Of a DNA stretch of 64,000 nucleotides, positions 19,196-27,126 are shown piece by piece. The translations under genes were made by a program, and so were the position numbers. The notes under the pieces were generated by a model, which saw only the letters and a program-made list of their open reading frames with translations, had not been told where the DNA came from and ran no database searches. This DNA is from Albitalea sp966211955 (lineage in GTDB: Bacteria > Pseudomonadota > Gammaproteobacteria > Burkholderiales > Burkholderiaceae_C), in NCBI GenBank assembly GCA_966211955.1, contig CBIHOF010000010.1:114264-178263 (forward strand). The letters run 5' to 3'. The number at the start of each line of letters is the position of its first letter. The stretch's first letter is position 1.

Positions 19196-20095
19196 TCAAG
19201 CCGACGGCCGGCTGATCCAGGCGGCGCGCAGACGCGGCCACAGCAGGTTCAGCGCCAGGCCGCCGAGCACCAGCGCGGCAGCGGTCAATTTCCAGCCGGG
19301 AAGCGGCTCGCCCAACCACCAAGAGGACGACGCCATGCCGAACACCGGCACGAGCAGGGCCATGGGTGTGATGGTGGCGGCTGGGTGGCGGGCCAGCAGC
19401 CAACCCCAGGCCGCAAAGCCGAACAGCGTGTTGCCCACGGCCTGCCATAGCACGGCGCCCCAGGCCACCGCGTCGGCGTGGGCAAGGGAAGTTGCGATGC
19501 GTGCGGGCCCCTCGATCGCGAGCGACAGCATCAGCAGCGGCGGGACGGAGAACAAGCTGGCCCACACCACATAGGCCACCATGTCGACACGGCCGGCCCG
19601 GCGGCTTGCCATGTTGCCGGACGCCCAGCAAAAGGCAGCCACCAGGATGATGGCCAGCCCCAGTGGCGTGGTACTGCCGTCGGTATGCGTGGCAATCGTC
19701 AAGAGCCCCACGGCGGACAGAAGCAGCGCCACCCACTGCACCGGTTGAACACGCTCGCCGGCCGAGCGCATCGCCATGCCAATGGTGAAGAAGACCTGGG
19801 TCTGGATCACGAGCGCGGCCAGACCCGGGGAGATGTGCCCATCCATTGCGATGAACAGCAACCCGAACTGGCCGGCGCCGATCAAGACGCCATATGTCGC
19901 CAGGTTGCGCCATGGGACCGCGGGGCGTTTGAGGAAGAACACCGCGGGCAAAGCCGCGAAAGTGAAGCGCAGCGTGGCCAGCAGCAAGGGCGGCAGTTGC
20001 GCGAGCGCCAGTTTGATGACGACGAAGTTGGTGCCCCACACAGCCACCACGGCAACGGCGAGCAAGACGTGGCGCACGGGGAGGGTGGACGACAT
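19196..20095 (-). CDS. EamA/DMT family transporter
   Basis: Inner-membrane exporter of 299 residues with ten predicted transmembrane helices, made of two EamA repeats. The first begins VVAVWGTNFVVIKLAL, and the second includes FCWASGNMASRRAG and ends LVLGGLALNLLWPRL. E. coli EamA exports cysteine pathway metabolites; related DMT proteins carry amino acids or other metabolites, so the substrate is uncertain. A short TAGGAT word lies ten bases before the ATG. It is divergent from the Ig-domain lipoprotein gene. Confidence 0.9.
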   Translation of the reverse strand: MSSTLPVRHVLLAVAVVAVWGTNFVVIKLALAQLPPLLLATLRFTFAALPAVFFLKRPAVPWRNLATYGVLIGAGQFGLLFIAMDGHISPGLAALVIQTQVFFTIGMAMRSAGERVQPVQWVALLLSAVGLLTIATHTDGSTTPLGLAIILVAAFCWASGNMASRRAGRVDMVAYVVWASLFSVPPLLMLSLAIEGPARIATSLAHADAVAWGAVLWQAVGNTLFGFAAWGWLLARHPAATITPMALLVPVFGMASSSWWLGEPLPGWKLTAAALVLGGLALNLLWPRLRAAWISRPSA

Positions 20096-20148
20096 GGATG
20101 CATCCTAGCGCGTGGCATGCATTCATCCTGGGCGAGGCTTCAAGTCGC

Positions 20149-20182
20149 CATAACGCAGTCATAACGCCACGGGGCCTACAAC
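20149..20182 (+). promoter_or_regulatory. SARP-type promoter of the Ig-repeat lipoprotein gene
   Basis: Two copies of CATAACG start at 20149 and 20160, exactly 11 bp apart, followed after nine bases by CTACAAC (20176-20182), whose TACAAC can serve as a -10 box. SARP regulators are known to bind heptamer direct repeats spaced 11 bp apart just upstream of the -10 box. The same layout with the same spacings precedes the SARP-like gene at 27081-27114. The lipoprotein ATG is 40 bases downstream. Confidence 0.7.
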
Positions 20183-20222
20183 GGTGCCGTAACCCGACAT
20201 CGCGTTGGACGTGGAGGCCCTC

Positions 20223-23200
20223 ATGCAAACGACTCGATCAGCTGGCGCAACGCCAACAGGTCCACGGGTCTCGCCGTGGCATTGGCCGCTTGTTGTCGTC
20301 ATGGCCCTGGTTGTCGGCGCCTGTGGTGGGGGCTCCGATTCTCCGAAGCAGGGCCCGACTGTTGGGACGACGGGCAGCATCAGCGGCACGGTCGTGGCGT
20401 CGCGCACCGGGGTTGCGTTGAGCGGCGTCACGGTGGCGTCGGCAGGCCACTCGGCCAGCACCGCGGCCGATGGCAGCTACACACTGACCGATGTGCCAAC
20501 GGGTGACGGCAAGGTGATCACCTTTGAATTGGCGGGACATGCGAGGGGGGTGCTCGCGGTGTCGGTGGCGGCGAGTGCCGTCGCCCGCGCGAATGCCCGG
20601 CTGACACCGGTCGGCGCGACGCAGAGCTTCGACGCGGCGATGGCGACCACCGTTGCAGTGGCTGGCTCTGCGGCGCAGGTCAGCCTTCCGGCAGCCGGCC
20701 TCGTGACCGCCACCGGTGCCGCCTTCATGGGCACGGCGATGGTCGAAGTCACGCCGATCAACCCCGCCAACGACGCGGGCAACATGCCCGGCAACTACAC
20801 GGCGATGGCGGCGGGCAGCACTGCGCCACAGACGATCGAGAGCTTCGGCGCGCTCAACGTCACGCTCAAGGACGGGAGCGGCAATGCGCTGAACCTGGCC
20901 GCGGGCAAGACGGCGACGATCCGCATTCCGCTGGCGACGCGTTCGCCCAGCCCACCGGCGACGATCCCGCTCTTCTACTTCAACGAAACCACCGGCCTGT
21001 GGGTTCAGGAAGGCACGGCCACGCTCGGCGGCACCGCACCGAACCAGTACTACGAAGGCGCGGTCAGCCACTTCACCTACTGGAACGCAGACCAGGTGAT
21101 CGACACCATCCGGGTCATCGGGTGCACGCAGGACGACAAGGGTGCCAAGGTCAGTGATGCCGACGTCGACAGCTATGGCAGCGACTATTCGGGCCACGAT
21201 CACGTGACCAGCAATGCCAACTGCGACTTCGCGGTTGCGATCCGCAAGGGCAGCGTTGCCAATGTCGTCGCGCAAGTCGGCAACCGCAGTTCGAGCCCGG
21301 CGCGGGTCGGCCCGTCGCAGGTCGACATCGTGCTGACGGCGCCGCTGGTGCTGGGCGGGGGCGGCTCGCCGCCGTTGATCATCGAGCAGCCGCAGCCGCA
21401 GACCGTGCAGGTCGATTCGTATGCGGCGTTCCACGTCGACGCAGTCGGCTCGCCGGTGCTGCGCTACCAGTGGCAGCGCGACGGCGTCGACATCGCCGAC
21501 CAGACCACCCCCTACCTGTACGTCTATCCGGCGCAGGTGACCGACAACGCAGCCCGTTTCACGGCGGTGGTGACCAACGCGTACGGCAGCGCGACCAGCA
21601 ACACCGTGGCGCTGACGGTCAGCACCACGCCGCAGCCGCCGCTCATCACCGGGCAGCCACTGCCGATCTCCGTGCTGGTCGGCGCGACCGCCACCTTCCA
21701 GGTCACGGCGGTGTCGCAGGGCGGCACGCTGAGCTACCAGTGGCGACGCAACGGCGGGCCCATCAGTGGCGCCACCGGTTCCACGTACACCACGCCTGCC
21801 ACCGTCGCGGGCGACAACGGCAGCGCGTACAGCGTGCTGGTGTCGAGCAGCAACGGCACCAGCGTGTCGTCGAACGGTGCGCTCCTGACGGTCGGCACGC
21901 CGACCCCACTTGCCATCACCAACCAGCCGCAGGACACGAGTGTCGGCGTCGGCCAGAGTGCGAGCTTCAGCGTCACCGCAACCGGTGGCGCTGCGGCGAT
22001 CACCTATCAATGGCGGCGCAACGGCAGCAACATCGCCGGCGCCAACGCGGTCAGCTACACGACGCCGGCGACCACGCTGGCCGACAGCGGGACGACCTTC
22101 TCGGTGGTGGTCGGCAGCGCCGGCGAATCGTTGACCAGCAACAACGCGACCCTCACCGTCACGCCGCCGATCACCGGCAATGGCTACTACCTGCTGGCCT
22201 CGGCCGGGCCGCTCGTCGACAGCACCATCAGCTTCGCCAACGGCACGCAGGCCCTGCCGACCCAGGCGGTGCTGGCCGTCAACACGGCGGCGCCGAACAG
22301 CGGCGCGGTGACCGTGGAAGCCGCCGGCCAGACGCGCTTCGTCTTCAGCAGCGTGGTCGAAGGCACGGTCACCGGCAGCCAGGTCACCAACCTGCGCAGC
22401 CGGTTCGGCACCTACTTCAAGGGCGGCAGGCTGTACAAGGTGGACCAGGTGGTGGCCGACGGCTCGCTGCCGACACCGCAGATCGTCTCGGCGCTCACGA
22501 CCACGCAGGTGTGCGGCGACAGCGGCATCGCCTCGTCGCCCGTCTATGCGACAGGCAACAACATGGCCAACCCGCAGGGCAGCTGGGTGTTCCTGCGCGG
22601 CCCGGGCGCCGACAACCTGTGCAACACCGCGGACGACAACTACTGGGCAGCGCGGCTCGACATGGTCGGCACCGATCTCCCGCGCACCTTGCCGGGCGAG
22701 CCCCAGGTTGACATCTCAGCCCCCAGTGGCGCCTACGCCGGCGTCGTGGTGCGCGACGGCAACCAGATGCGGCTGTCCGACGCCGACATCAACAACGTGA
22801 ACACCTCGCTGTTCACCGTCGACCCTGTGACCTATACGAACCTCGGGCGGACCTTCGGCAGCATCCTGCCGGGTTTCTGGCTGTTCATCGAAGGCGGCAA
22901 GCTGTGGGGCGTCAATCTCGCCACGCCGGCCACGCGGGTCGCACTGGCCACCCTGGCCGCAGGCGAATCGAGTTCGCCGGCCATCGTGTCCGATGGCGCC
23001 ATTGTCTTCGTCGGCCTGAGCACCTCGACCACCTCGCGCGTGCTGCGGGTCAATGAGAGCCTGGCCACCAGCACCGTGGCCACCTTGAACCAGCCGCTGG
23101 TCAACATGGCGCTCACCCTCACGCGCCTCGTGATGCAGACGCAGGGCAGCCCGGCGAACCTGCTGTCGGTCGACAAGGCGGGCGGCGCGACGACGCCGCT

Positions 23201-23684
23201 TGCCAGCTTCGGCGCGGGTGTCATCCCAGGCCTGCTGCTGACCTCGGGCGAAAACGTCTACATGTCGCAGTACCAGTTCGGCGCCACGGGTGCCAGCGTG
23301 AGCACGCTGGTCATCGGGGGCGACGGGAGCAATCCGGTGACTCTCGTTGCCACCGACATCAAGCGCGGCGTGGCAGCCACCACGGGGTCGACGGCGATCG
23401 GGGTCAGCAGCAACTACGCGGTGATCCTGGCCGACGGCGTGACCAGCCTGACGAGCAACGCCGCAGCCACGCTGCGGGCGGTCAACGGTGCGACGCGCGC
23501 TACGATCGTCACTTACGGCAGCTTGCCGGCATCGCCCGACGGCCCGGCCTATGCCGCGACCGCCGACCCCTTGCAGTATGGGCAGAGTGGCCTCTTCACC
23601 TACATCGACGTGACGTCGGGCTTCGGCAACCTGTATTACTTCAAGAGCGACGCAGCCGGGCTGATCCGGGCCACCAACTTCTAG
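20223..23684 (+). CDS. Large Ig-repeat surface lipoprotein
   Basis: Exported lipoprotein of 1,153 residues. The signal peptide ends LVVGAC (about Cys33), followed by a Gly/Ser linker. A carboxypeptidase-regulatory-like beta sandwich follows (about 50-110, GSISGTVVASRTGVALSGVT), then a domain ending HFTYWNADQ (about 300). Three Ig-like repeats lie at about 380-470, 472-560 and 563-650, each with a YQWQR or YQWRR core. The C-terminal 500 residues look like a beta-propeller or similar repeat. It is probably displayed outside the cell for adhesion or glycan binding. The ATG at 20223 has GGAG six bases upstream. It shares a promoter layout, and overlapping stop codons, with the convergent SARP-like regulator. 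Confidence 0.85.
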   Translation: MQTTRSAGATPTGPRVSPWHWPLVVVMALVVGACGGGSDSPKQGPTVGTTGSISGTVVASRTGVALSGVTVASAGHSASTAADGSYTLTDVPTGDGKVITFELAGHARGVLAVSVAASAVARANARLTPVGATQSFDAAMATTVAVAGSAAQVSLPAAGLVTATGAAFMGTAMVEVTPINPANDAGNMPGNYTAMAAGSTAPQTIESFGALNVTLKDGSGNALNLAAGKTATIRIPLATRSPSPPATIPLFYFNETTGLWVQEGTATLGGTAPNQYYEGAVSHFTYWNADQVIDTIRVIGCTQDDKGAKVSDADVDSYGSDYSGHDHVTSNANCDFAVAIRKGSVANVVAQVGNRSSSPARVGPSQVDIVLTAPLVLGGGGSPPLIIEQPQPQTVQVDSYAAFHVDAVGSPVLRYQWQRDGVDIADQTTPYLYVYPAQVTDNAARFTAVVTNAYGSATSNTVALTVSTTPQPPLITGQPLPISVLVGATATFQVTAVSQGGTLSYQWRRNGGPISGATGSTYTTPATVAGDNGSAYSVLVSSSNGTSVSSNGALLTVGTPTPLAITNQPQDTSVGVGQSASFSVTATGGAAAITYQWRRNGSNIAGANAVSYTTPATTLADSGTTFSVVVGSAGESLTSNNATLTVTPPITGNGYYLLASAGPLVDSTISFANGTQALPTQAVLAVNTAAPNSGAVTVEAAGQTRFVFSSVVEGTVTGSQVTNLRSRFGTYFKGGRLYKVDQVVADGSLPTPQIVSALTTTQVCGDSGIASSPVYATGNNMANPQGSWVFLRGPGADNLCNTADDNYWAARLDMVGTDLPRTLPGEPQVDISAPSGAYAGVVVRDGNQMRLSDADINNVNTSLFTVDPVTYTNLGRTFGSILPGFWLFIEGGKLWGVNLATPATRVALATLAAGESSSPAIVSDGAIVFVGLSTSTTSRVLRVNESLATSTVATLNQPLVNMALTLTRLVMQTQGSPANLLSVDKAGGATTPLASFGAGVIPGLLLTSGENVYMSQYQFGATGASVSTLVIGGDGSNPVTLVATDIKRGVAATTGSTAIGVSSNYAVILADGVTSLTSNAAATLRAVNGATRATIVTYGSLPASPDGPAYAATADPLQYGQSGLFTYIDVTSGFGNLYYFKSDAAGLIRATNF

Positions 23685-26600
23685 GCCCACGCCAACAACG
23701 CCGCATGCACCGGGTTGCGCTGCAGGAAACTGTCGCGGAACTCGGGCGGGACAGCCTGCTGGGTGCGGTCCCTGACCCAGGCCGCTGCCTGCCGGGCCTG
23801 AAACGCGGCCTCGGCGGCCTCACCCAGGTCTTGCAGCGCCTGGGCCAACCACAGGCCGGCCATCGGCGTCATTGCACCGATGTCGCCTTGCTGCAGTGCC
23901 TGCCTTGCGAGCGCGACGCTGGCATGCGCCGCGAGGGCATCGCCCTCGCGCACCGCCAGGCGCGCGCACAAGGCGTGCAGCGGCGCCAGCTGCAGGCGCA
24001 AGCCCTCGGGCTCGCAGCGTGCGACCAGCGCGGCGCATTGCGCCGACATGAGCTCGGGCTCGCGGGCTTGTCCGGCCACCAGCACCAGTTCGCAGGCCTG
24101 CAGCAGGTTTTCCGAGTGCAGTGCGTCTGCCACGACGAGGGCGGTATCGATGCCGGCGCCGGTCGAGAGGGCGTAACCCCAGCGCAGCGCCTGTGCACGG
24201 TGACGTTGGCGCGAGGAGTGTTGCGACGCGACAGCAAAGGCGTCGATGTGGCGGTGCGCCAGGTCGGGCCGGCCGACATCGAGGTAGATGCCGGCCAGCG
24301 CAGCGGCGAGCAGTTGTTCGGTGTCGCTTTGCGCGGCGACACGCTGCGCCATCTCGGTCACGATGGCGAGCGCTTCGCTCCAGCGGCCGCGGCGGCGCTG
24401 CACGTCGGCCACGTACCAGGTGGTCCTTGCGAGCTCGCCGCCGATCATGTCGGTGGCGCGCAGCGCCTCCAGCGCCCGGCCGGCCGAGATGCCGGCGGCA
24501 CCGACGTCGCCGAGGCTGAGCTCGCTGTCGGCCTGGCGCATCATCAGGATCGCCAGCATGTTCGACGAGCTGGAATCCAGCACCGGCTGCAACGCATCGC
24601 GCTGCCGCTGCAGTGCGAGCCGGGCCTGCCCGGTCCACAGCAAAGCGGTGTGCAGGCTCAGCTCGATCACCATCGCGCGCTGCGCGCGGCCTGCGCCATG
24701 CAGGAGTGACACGGCTGCCGCGAAGCGCTGCGCCGATTCGTGCAAGCGGCCGTCGTGCGCCGCGTAGTACCCCAAGGTGTAGTGGCACTCGGCCTCGGTC
24801 ACGCGATCTTCGCTGGCCATGGCGAGCGCCAGTGCATCGTCGATGCTCGCCAGACAACCGGCATGGTCCGAACGGTGATGAAAGCTGATGCTGCGCATGA
24901 ACGCGAGCCGGGCACGCTGCCACGGCGTGTGGGCGAGAGGCGCCAGCCTGTCGATGGCTTCGTCCAACGCCGCCCTGGGCCCGAGCTCTTCGATCGCTTC
25001 GGTGCAACTGAACAGCAGGTCGAAGGCCGCATCGGGCTGCCCGCGCGCGAGCTCGATGGCCGCGGCGCGCAGATAGGCGTCGCGCGTCTCGCGGCTGCGC
25101 CCGAGCTGCCAGGCCTGGCGTGCGGCAGTGACCAGGTGCGGCACCGCCGCCGCTTCGTCGCCCGCGCACAGCAGGTGGTGCGCAAGCCGCGCCGCGCTCG
25201 CGCCACGCTGCGCGAGGTGCGCCGCCACACGGGCATGCAGCACGCACGCGATCGGCTTTGGCAGCAGCCGGTGTGCCGCCTCGCCGATCAGGTCGTGCAT
25301 GAAGCCGCGCGAATCGAGCAAGCCTTGTCGCTCGAGCGCATGCCAGGCGTCGGCCAGTTCGAGCACATCGCGCCGGCTCACCGCCGCGGCCAGCTCGGGG
25401 TCGAAGTCGCTGCCCGCCACGGCGGCCACGCGCACCACCAGCAGGCCATCGGCGGGCAGGGCCACCAGCCGCTGTTCGAGCAGCTCGGTGACACGCGCCG
25501 GCGCTTCGAGCTTGTCGGCGCTCAGGTTTCCATGTTTCTCGAGCGCGTGGCGGATGGTTTCCAGCAGGTGCAGCGGGTTGCCGCCGATGCGCCGGACCAA
25601 TGCCGCGGCGACGGCTTGTGCATCGACGAGCGGCAGCGCCAGCGATTCGACGAAGGGCAGCACGGCAGCGGCACTGAGCGGCTGCAGCGCCACGCTGGCG
25701 GCATCGCTGCGCCCGCTCAGGCCGACGATGCGCGCGTTCGCGACTTCGCCGTCCGGCCGTGAGGCGAAGCCGAAGCGCAACCCGGCCAGAGCGGGCCAGA
25801 CCAACAGCTCCTGCCAGGTGTCGACGCTGGCGTCATCGGCGAACTGCAGGTCGTCGAGCACGAGGGCGCAGAGACCTTGTTCGCGGCCAGCCCGAAGCAG
25901 GTCGACCAGCATCGGCACCACCGATTGCACGCTGGGCGCCTGCCCTTCGCGCGGTCCCGACATCTGCGCGATGAAACGTGCGTAGGCCGGTACCGTTGCG
26001 AGCAACGGCCAGCGTTCGCGCAGGCGATGCACCAGGCGGTCGAGCGTGGCCAGCGGCACCTTGTCGTCGCCCGGCCGTGCCCGCAGGACCAGCACGCCCG
26101 GCTGCGCCTCGGCCATCGCGTCAAGCAGCCGGCTCTTGCCCGCTCCCGCCTGACCGGTCACGACGAACAGGCGCTCAGCCGCCCAGGCGCTGGCCAGCTC
26201 GGCCAGTTCGGCGGCACGGCCGATGAGCTGCGGCGGACGCAGGGCAGACGCGGGCAAGGCCTGGCCGGGCAGCCAGGCATGTGCCAGCGCCTGCTCGATG
26301 GTCTGCAGCAGCGCCATCGTCTCGGCCGAGGGTCGGGTTCCCACGTCATCCTTGAGCGTGCGTTCGCAGTCGTCGAAGGCGAGCAGCGCGGCTGCCCGGT
26401 CACCACGCAGGTAGTGCAGCCGCATCACGTGGCGATGCGCCGCTTCGCTCAGGCGATCGAGCCGCAACAGGGCTTGCGCCACCGGCAGCGCGGCGGCCAG
26501 CTCACCGGCGTCTTCGAGGGCCCGCACCTGGCGCTCCAGGTCGCGCCGCGTGCTGTCGACGCGGCGCTCGCGCTGGCTGCACAACCAGGCATCGAGCGCG

Positions 26601-27022
26601 GGGGCATCGGGAAAATGCATGTCGCCGAGCACGCCCTCGGCATCGGCCAAGTCGTGTTCAACGCCTTCAGCCAGACGCAGGGCGGTGGCGCCTGCCACCA
26701 GCTCGCCGCAGTGCCGCTTCAGATGGAAGAGCCGCTGGCGAAGCGTGTTGCGTGCGGCCACAGGGTCGCTGAGGGGCCATAGCAATTCGGCCAGTTGCGA
26801 GCGTGGGGTCGGACCTTCGAGAGCCAACCATGCCAGCAACGCCGCGTCACGCGGCGCGAGCGCACTGCTCGAACCATCGGCACGCGTGGCCAGCGCGAGG
26901 TCGGCAAGTTCAAGGTGCATCGTTGCCTGGGCAGGGGCACGCGCGGAGCGTGGACCACCGCCGTGGAGTGGTGGCTGCGATCGTACGCCCGAGGTCGCAT
27001 GGCCCTTTCGGTCGACGCTCAC
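23681..27022 (-). CDS. SARP/BTAD-type transcriptional regulator with AAA ATPase and TPR-like repeats
   Basis: Large regulator of 1,113 residues. A winged-helix domain (about 35-110: LELADLALATR, RDAALLAWLALEG, LAELLWPLSDPVAARNTLRQ) precedes a BTAD helical domain (about 140-240, LHYLRGDRAAALLAFDDCER). An AAA module begins at about 290 with Walker A VTGQAGAGKSRLL and Walker B LCALVLDDLQFAD. Alpha-helical TPR-like repeats fill the C-terminal half. The GTG at 27020-27022 has GAGGG five bases upstream and suits the mapped promoter; an ATG at 26918-26920 starts right at the winged helix and is the alternative. It is convergent with the lipoprotein gene, overlapping it by CTAG, and probably controls that gene and itself. 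Confidence 0.87.
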   Translation of the reverse strand: MSVDRKGHATSGVRSQPPLHGGGPRSARAPAQATMHLELADLALATRADGSSSALAPRDAALLAWLALEGPTPRSQLAELLWPLSDPVAARNTLRQRLFHLKRHCGELVAGATALRLAEGVEHDLADAEGVLGDMHFPDAPALDAWLCSQRERRVDSTRRDLERQVRALEDAGELAAALPVAQALLRLDRLSEAAHRHVMRLHYLRGDRAAALLAFDDCERTLKDDVGTRPSAETMALLQTIEQALAHAWLPGQALPASALRPPQLIGRAAELAELASAWAAERLFVVTGQAGAGKSRLLDAMAEAQPGVLVLRARPGDDKVPLATLDRLVHRLRERWPLLATVPAYARFIAQMSGPREGQAPSVQSVVPMLVDLLRAGREQGLCALVLDDLQFADDASVDTWQELLVWPALAGLRFGFASRPDGEVANARIVGLSGRSDAASVALQPLSAAAVLPFVESLALPLVDAQAVAAALVRRIGGNPLHLLETIRHALEKHGNLSADKLEAPARVTELLEQRLVALPADGLLVVRVAAVAGSDFDPELAAAVSRRDVLELADAWHALERQGLLDSRGFMHDLIGEAAHRLLPKPIACVLHARVAAHLAQRGASAARLAHHLLCAGDEAAAVPHLVTAARQAWQLGRSRETRDAYLRAAAIELARGQPDAAFDLLFSCTEAIEELGPRAALDEAIDRLAPLAHTPWQRARLAFMRSISFHHRSDHAGCLASIDDALALAMASEDRVTEAECHYTLGYYAAHDGRLHESAQRFAAAVSLLHGAGRAQRAMVIELSLHTALLWTGQARLALQRQRDALQPVLDSSSSNMLAILMMRQADSELSLGDVGAAGISAGRALEALRATDMIGGELARTTWYVADVQRRRGRWSEALAIVTEMAQRVAAQSDTEQLLAAALAGIYLDVGRPDLAHRHIDAFAVASQHSSRQRHRAQALRWGYALSTGAGIDTALVVADALHSENLLQACELVLVAGQAREPELMSAQCAALVARCEPEGLRLQLAPLHALCARLAVREGDALAAHASVALARQALQQGDIGAMTPMAGLWLAQALQDLGEAAEAAFQARQAAAWVRDRTQQAVPPEFRDSFLQRNPVHAALLAWA

Positions 27023-27055
27023 GGTGTCCCTCGTGCTGCTGGTGGCGCTTCTATT

Positions 27056-27070
27056 CCGACACGGTGTCGG
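27056..27070. promoter_or_regulatory. 15-bp palindrome in the leader of the SARP-like gene
   Basis: CCGACAC and GTGTCGG arms of seven bases flank one central base, just downstream of the predicted -10 box and upstream of the GTG start. It could be an operator at the transcription start or a small leader hairpin. No matching copy lies in the lipoprotein promoter. Confidence 0.4.
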
Positions 27071-27080
27071 TGCAGATGGG

Positions 27081-27114
27081 GTTGTAGCGGGGCACCCGTT
27101 ATGAACGCGTTATG
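27081..27114 (-). promoter_or_regulatory. SARP-type promoter of the SARP-like regulator gene
   Basis: Reading the minus strand, CATAACG units occupy 27114-27108 and 27103-27097 (11 bp apart) and CTACAAC occupies 27087-27081, nine bases further on. Heptamers, spacing and -10 box all match the lipoprotein promoter at 20149-20182. The GTG start of the regulator is about 60 bases downstream. Autoregulation is inferred. Confidence 0.7.
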
Positions 27115-27126
27115 TCAGCAAAAGGC

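Noticed and set aside
20060..20112. CCAG-N18-GCTAGGAT before the EamA gene as a sixth copy of the CTAG promoter
   Set aside because: Two mismatches, and it would end only ten bases before the start codon, unlike the 38-88 bases of the others.
20238..22010. Minus-strand frame of 590 codons inside the lipoprotein gene
   Set aside because: Arg/Asp/His-rich shadow caused by the GC-rich repeats of the real gene.
21361..22170. DNA-level tandem repeat or CRISPR-like array in the Ig region
   Set aside because: The repetition is at protein level (three Ig-like domains); the DNA copies are diverged and no spacer pattern exists.
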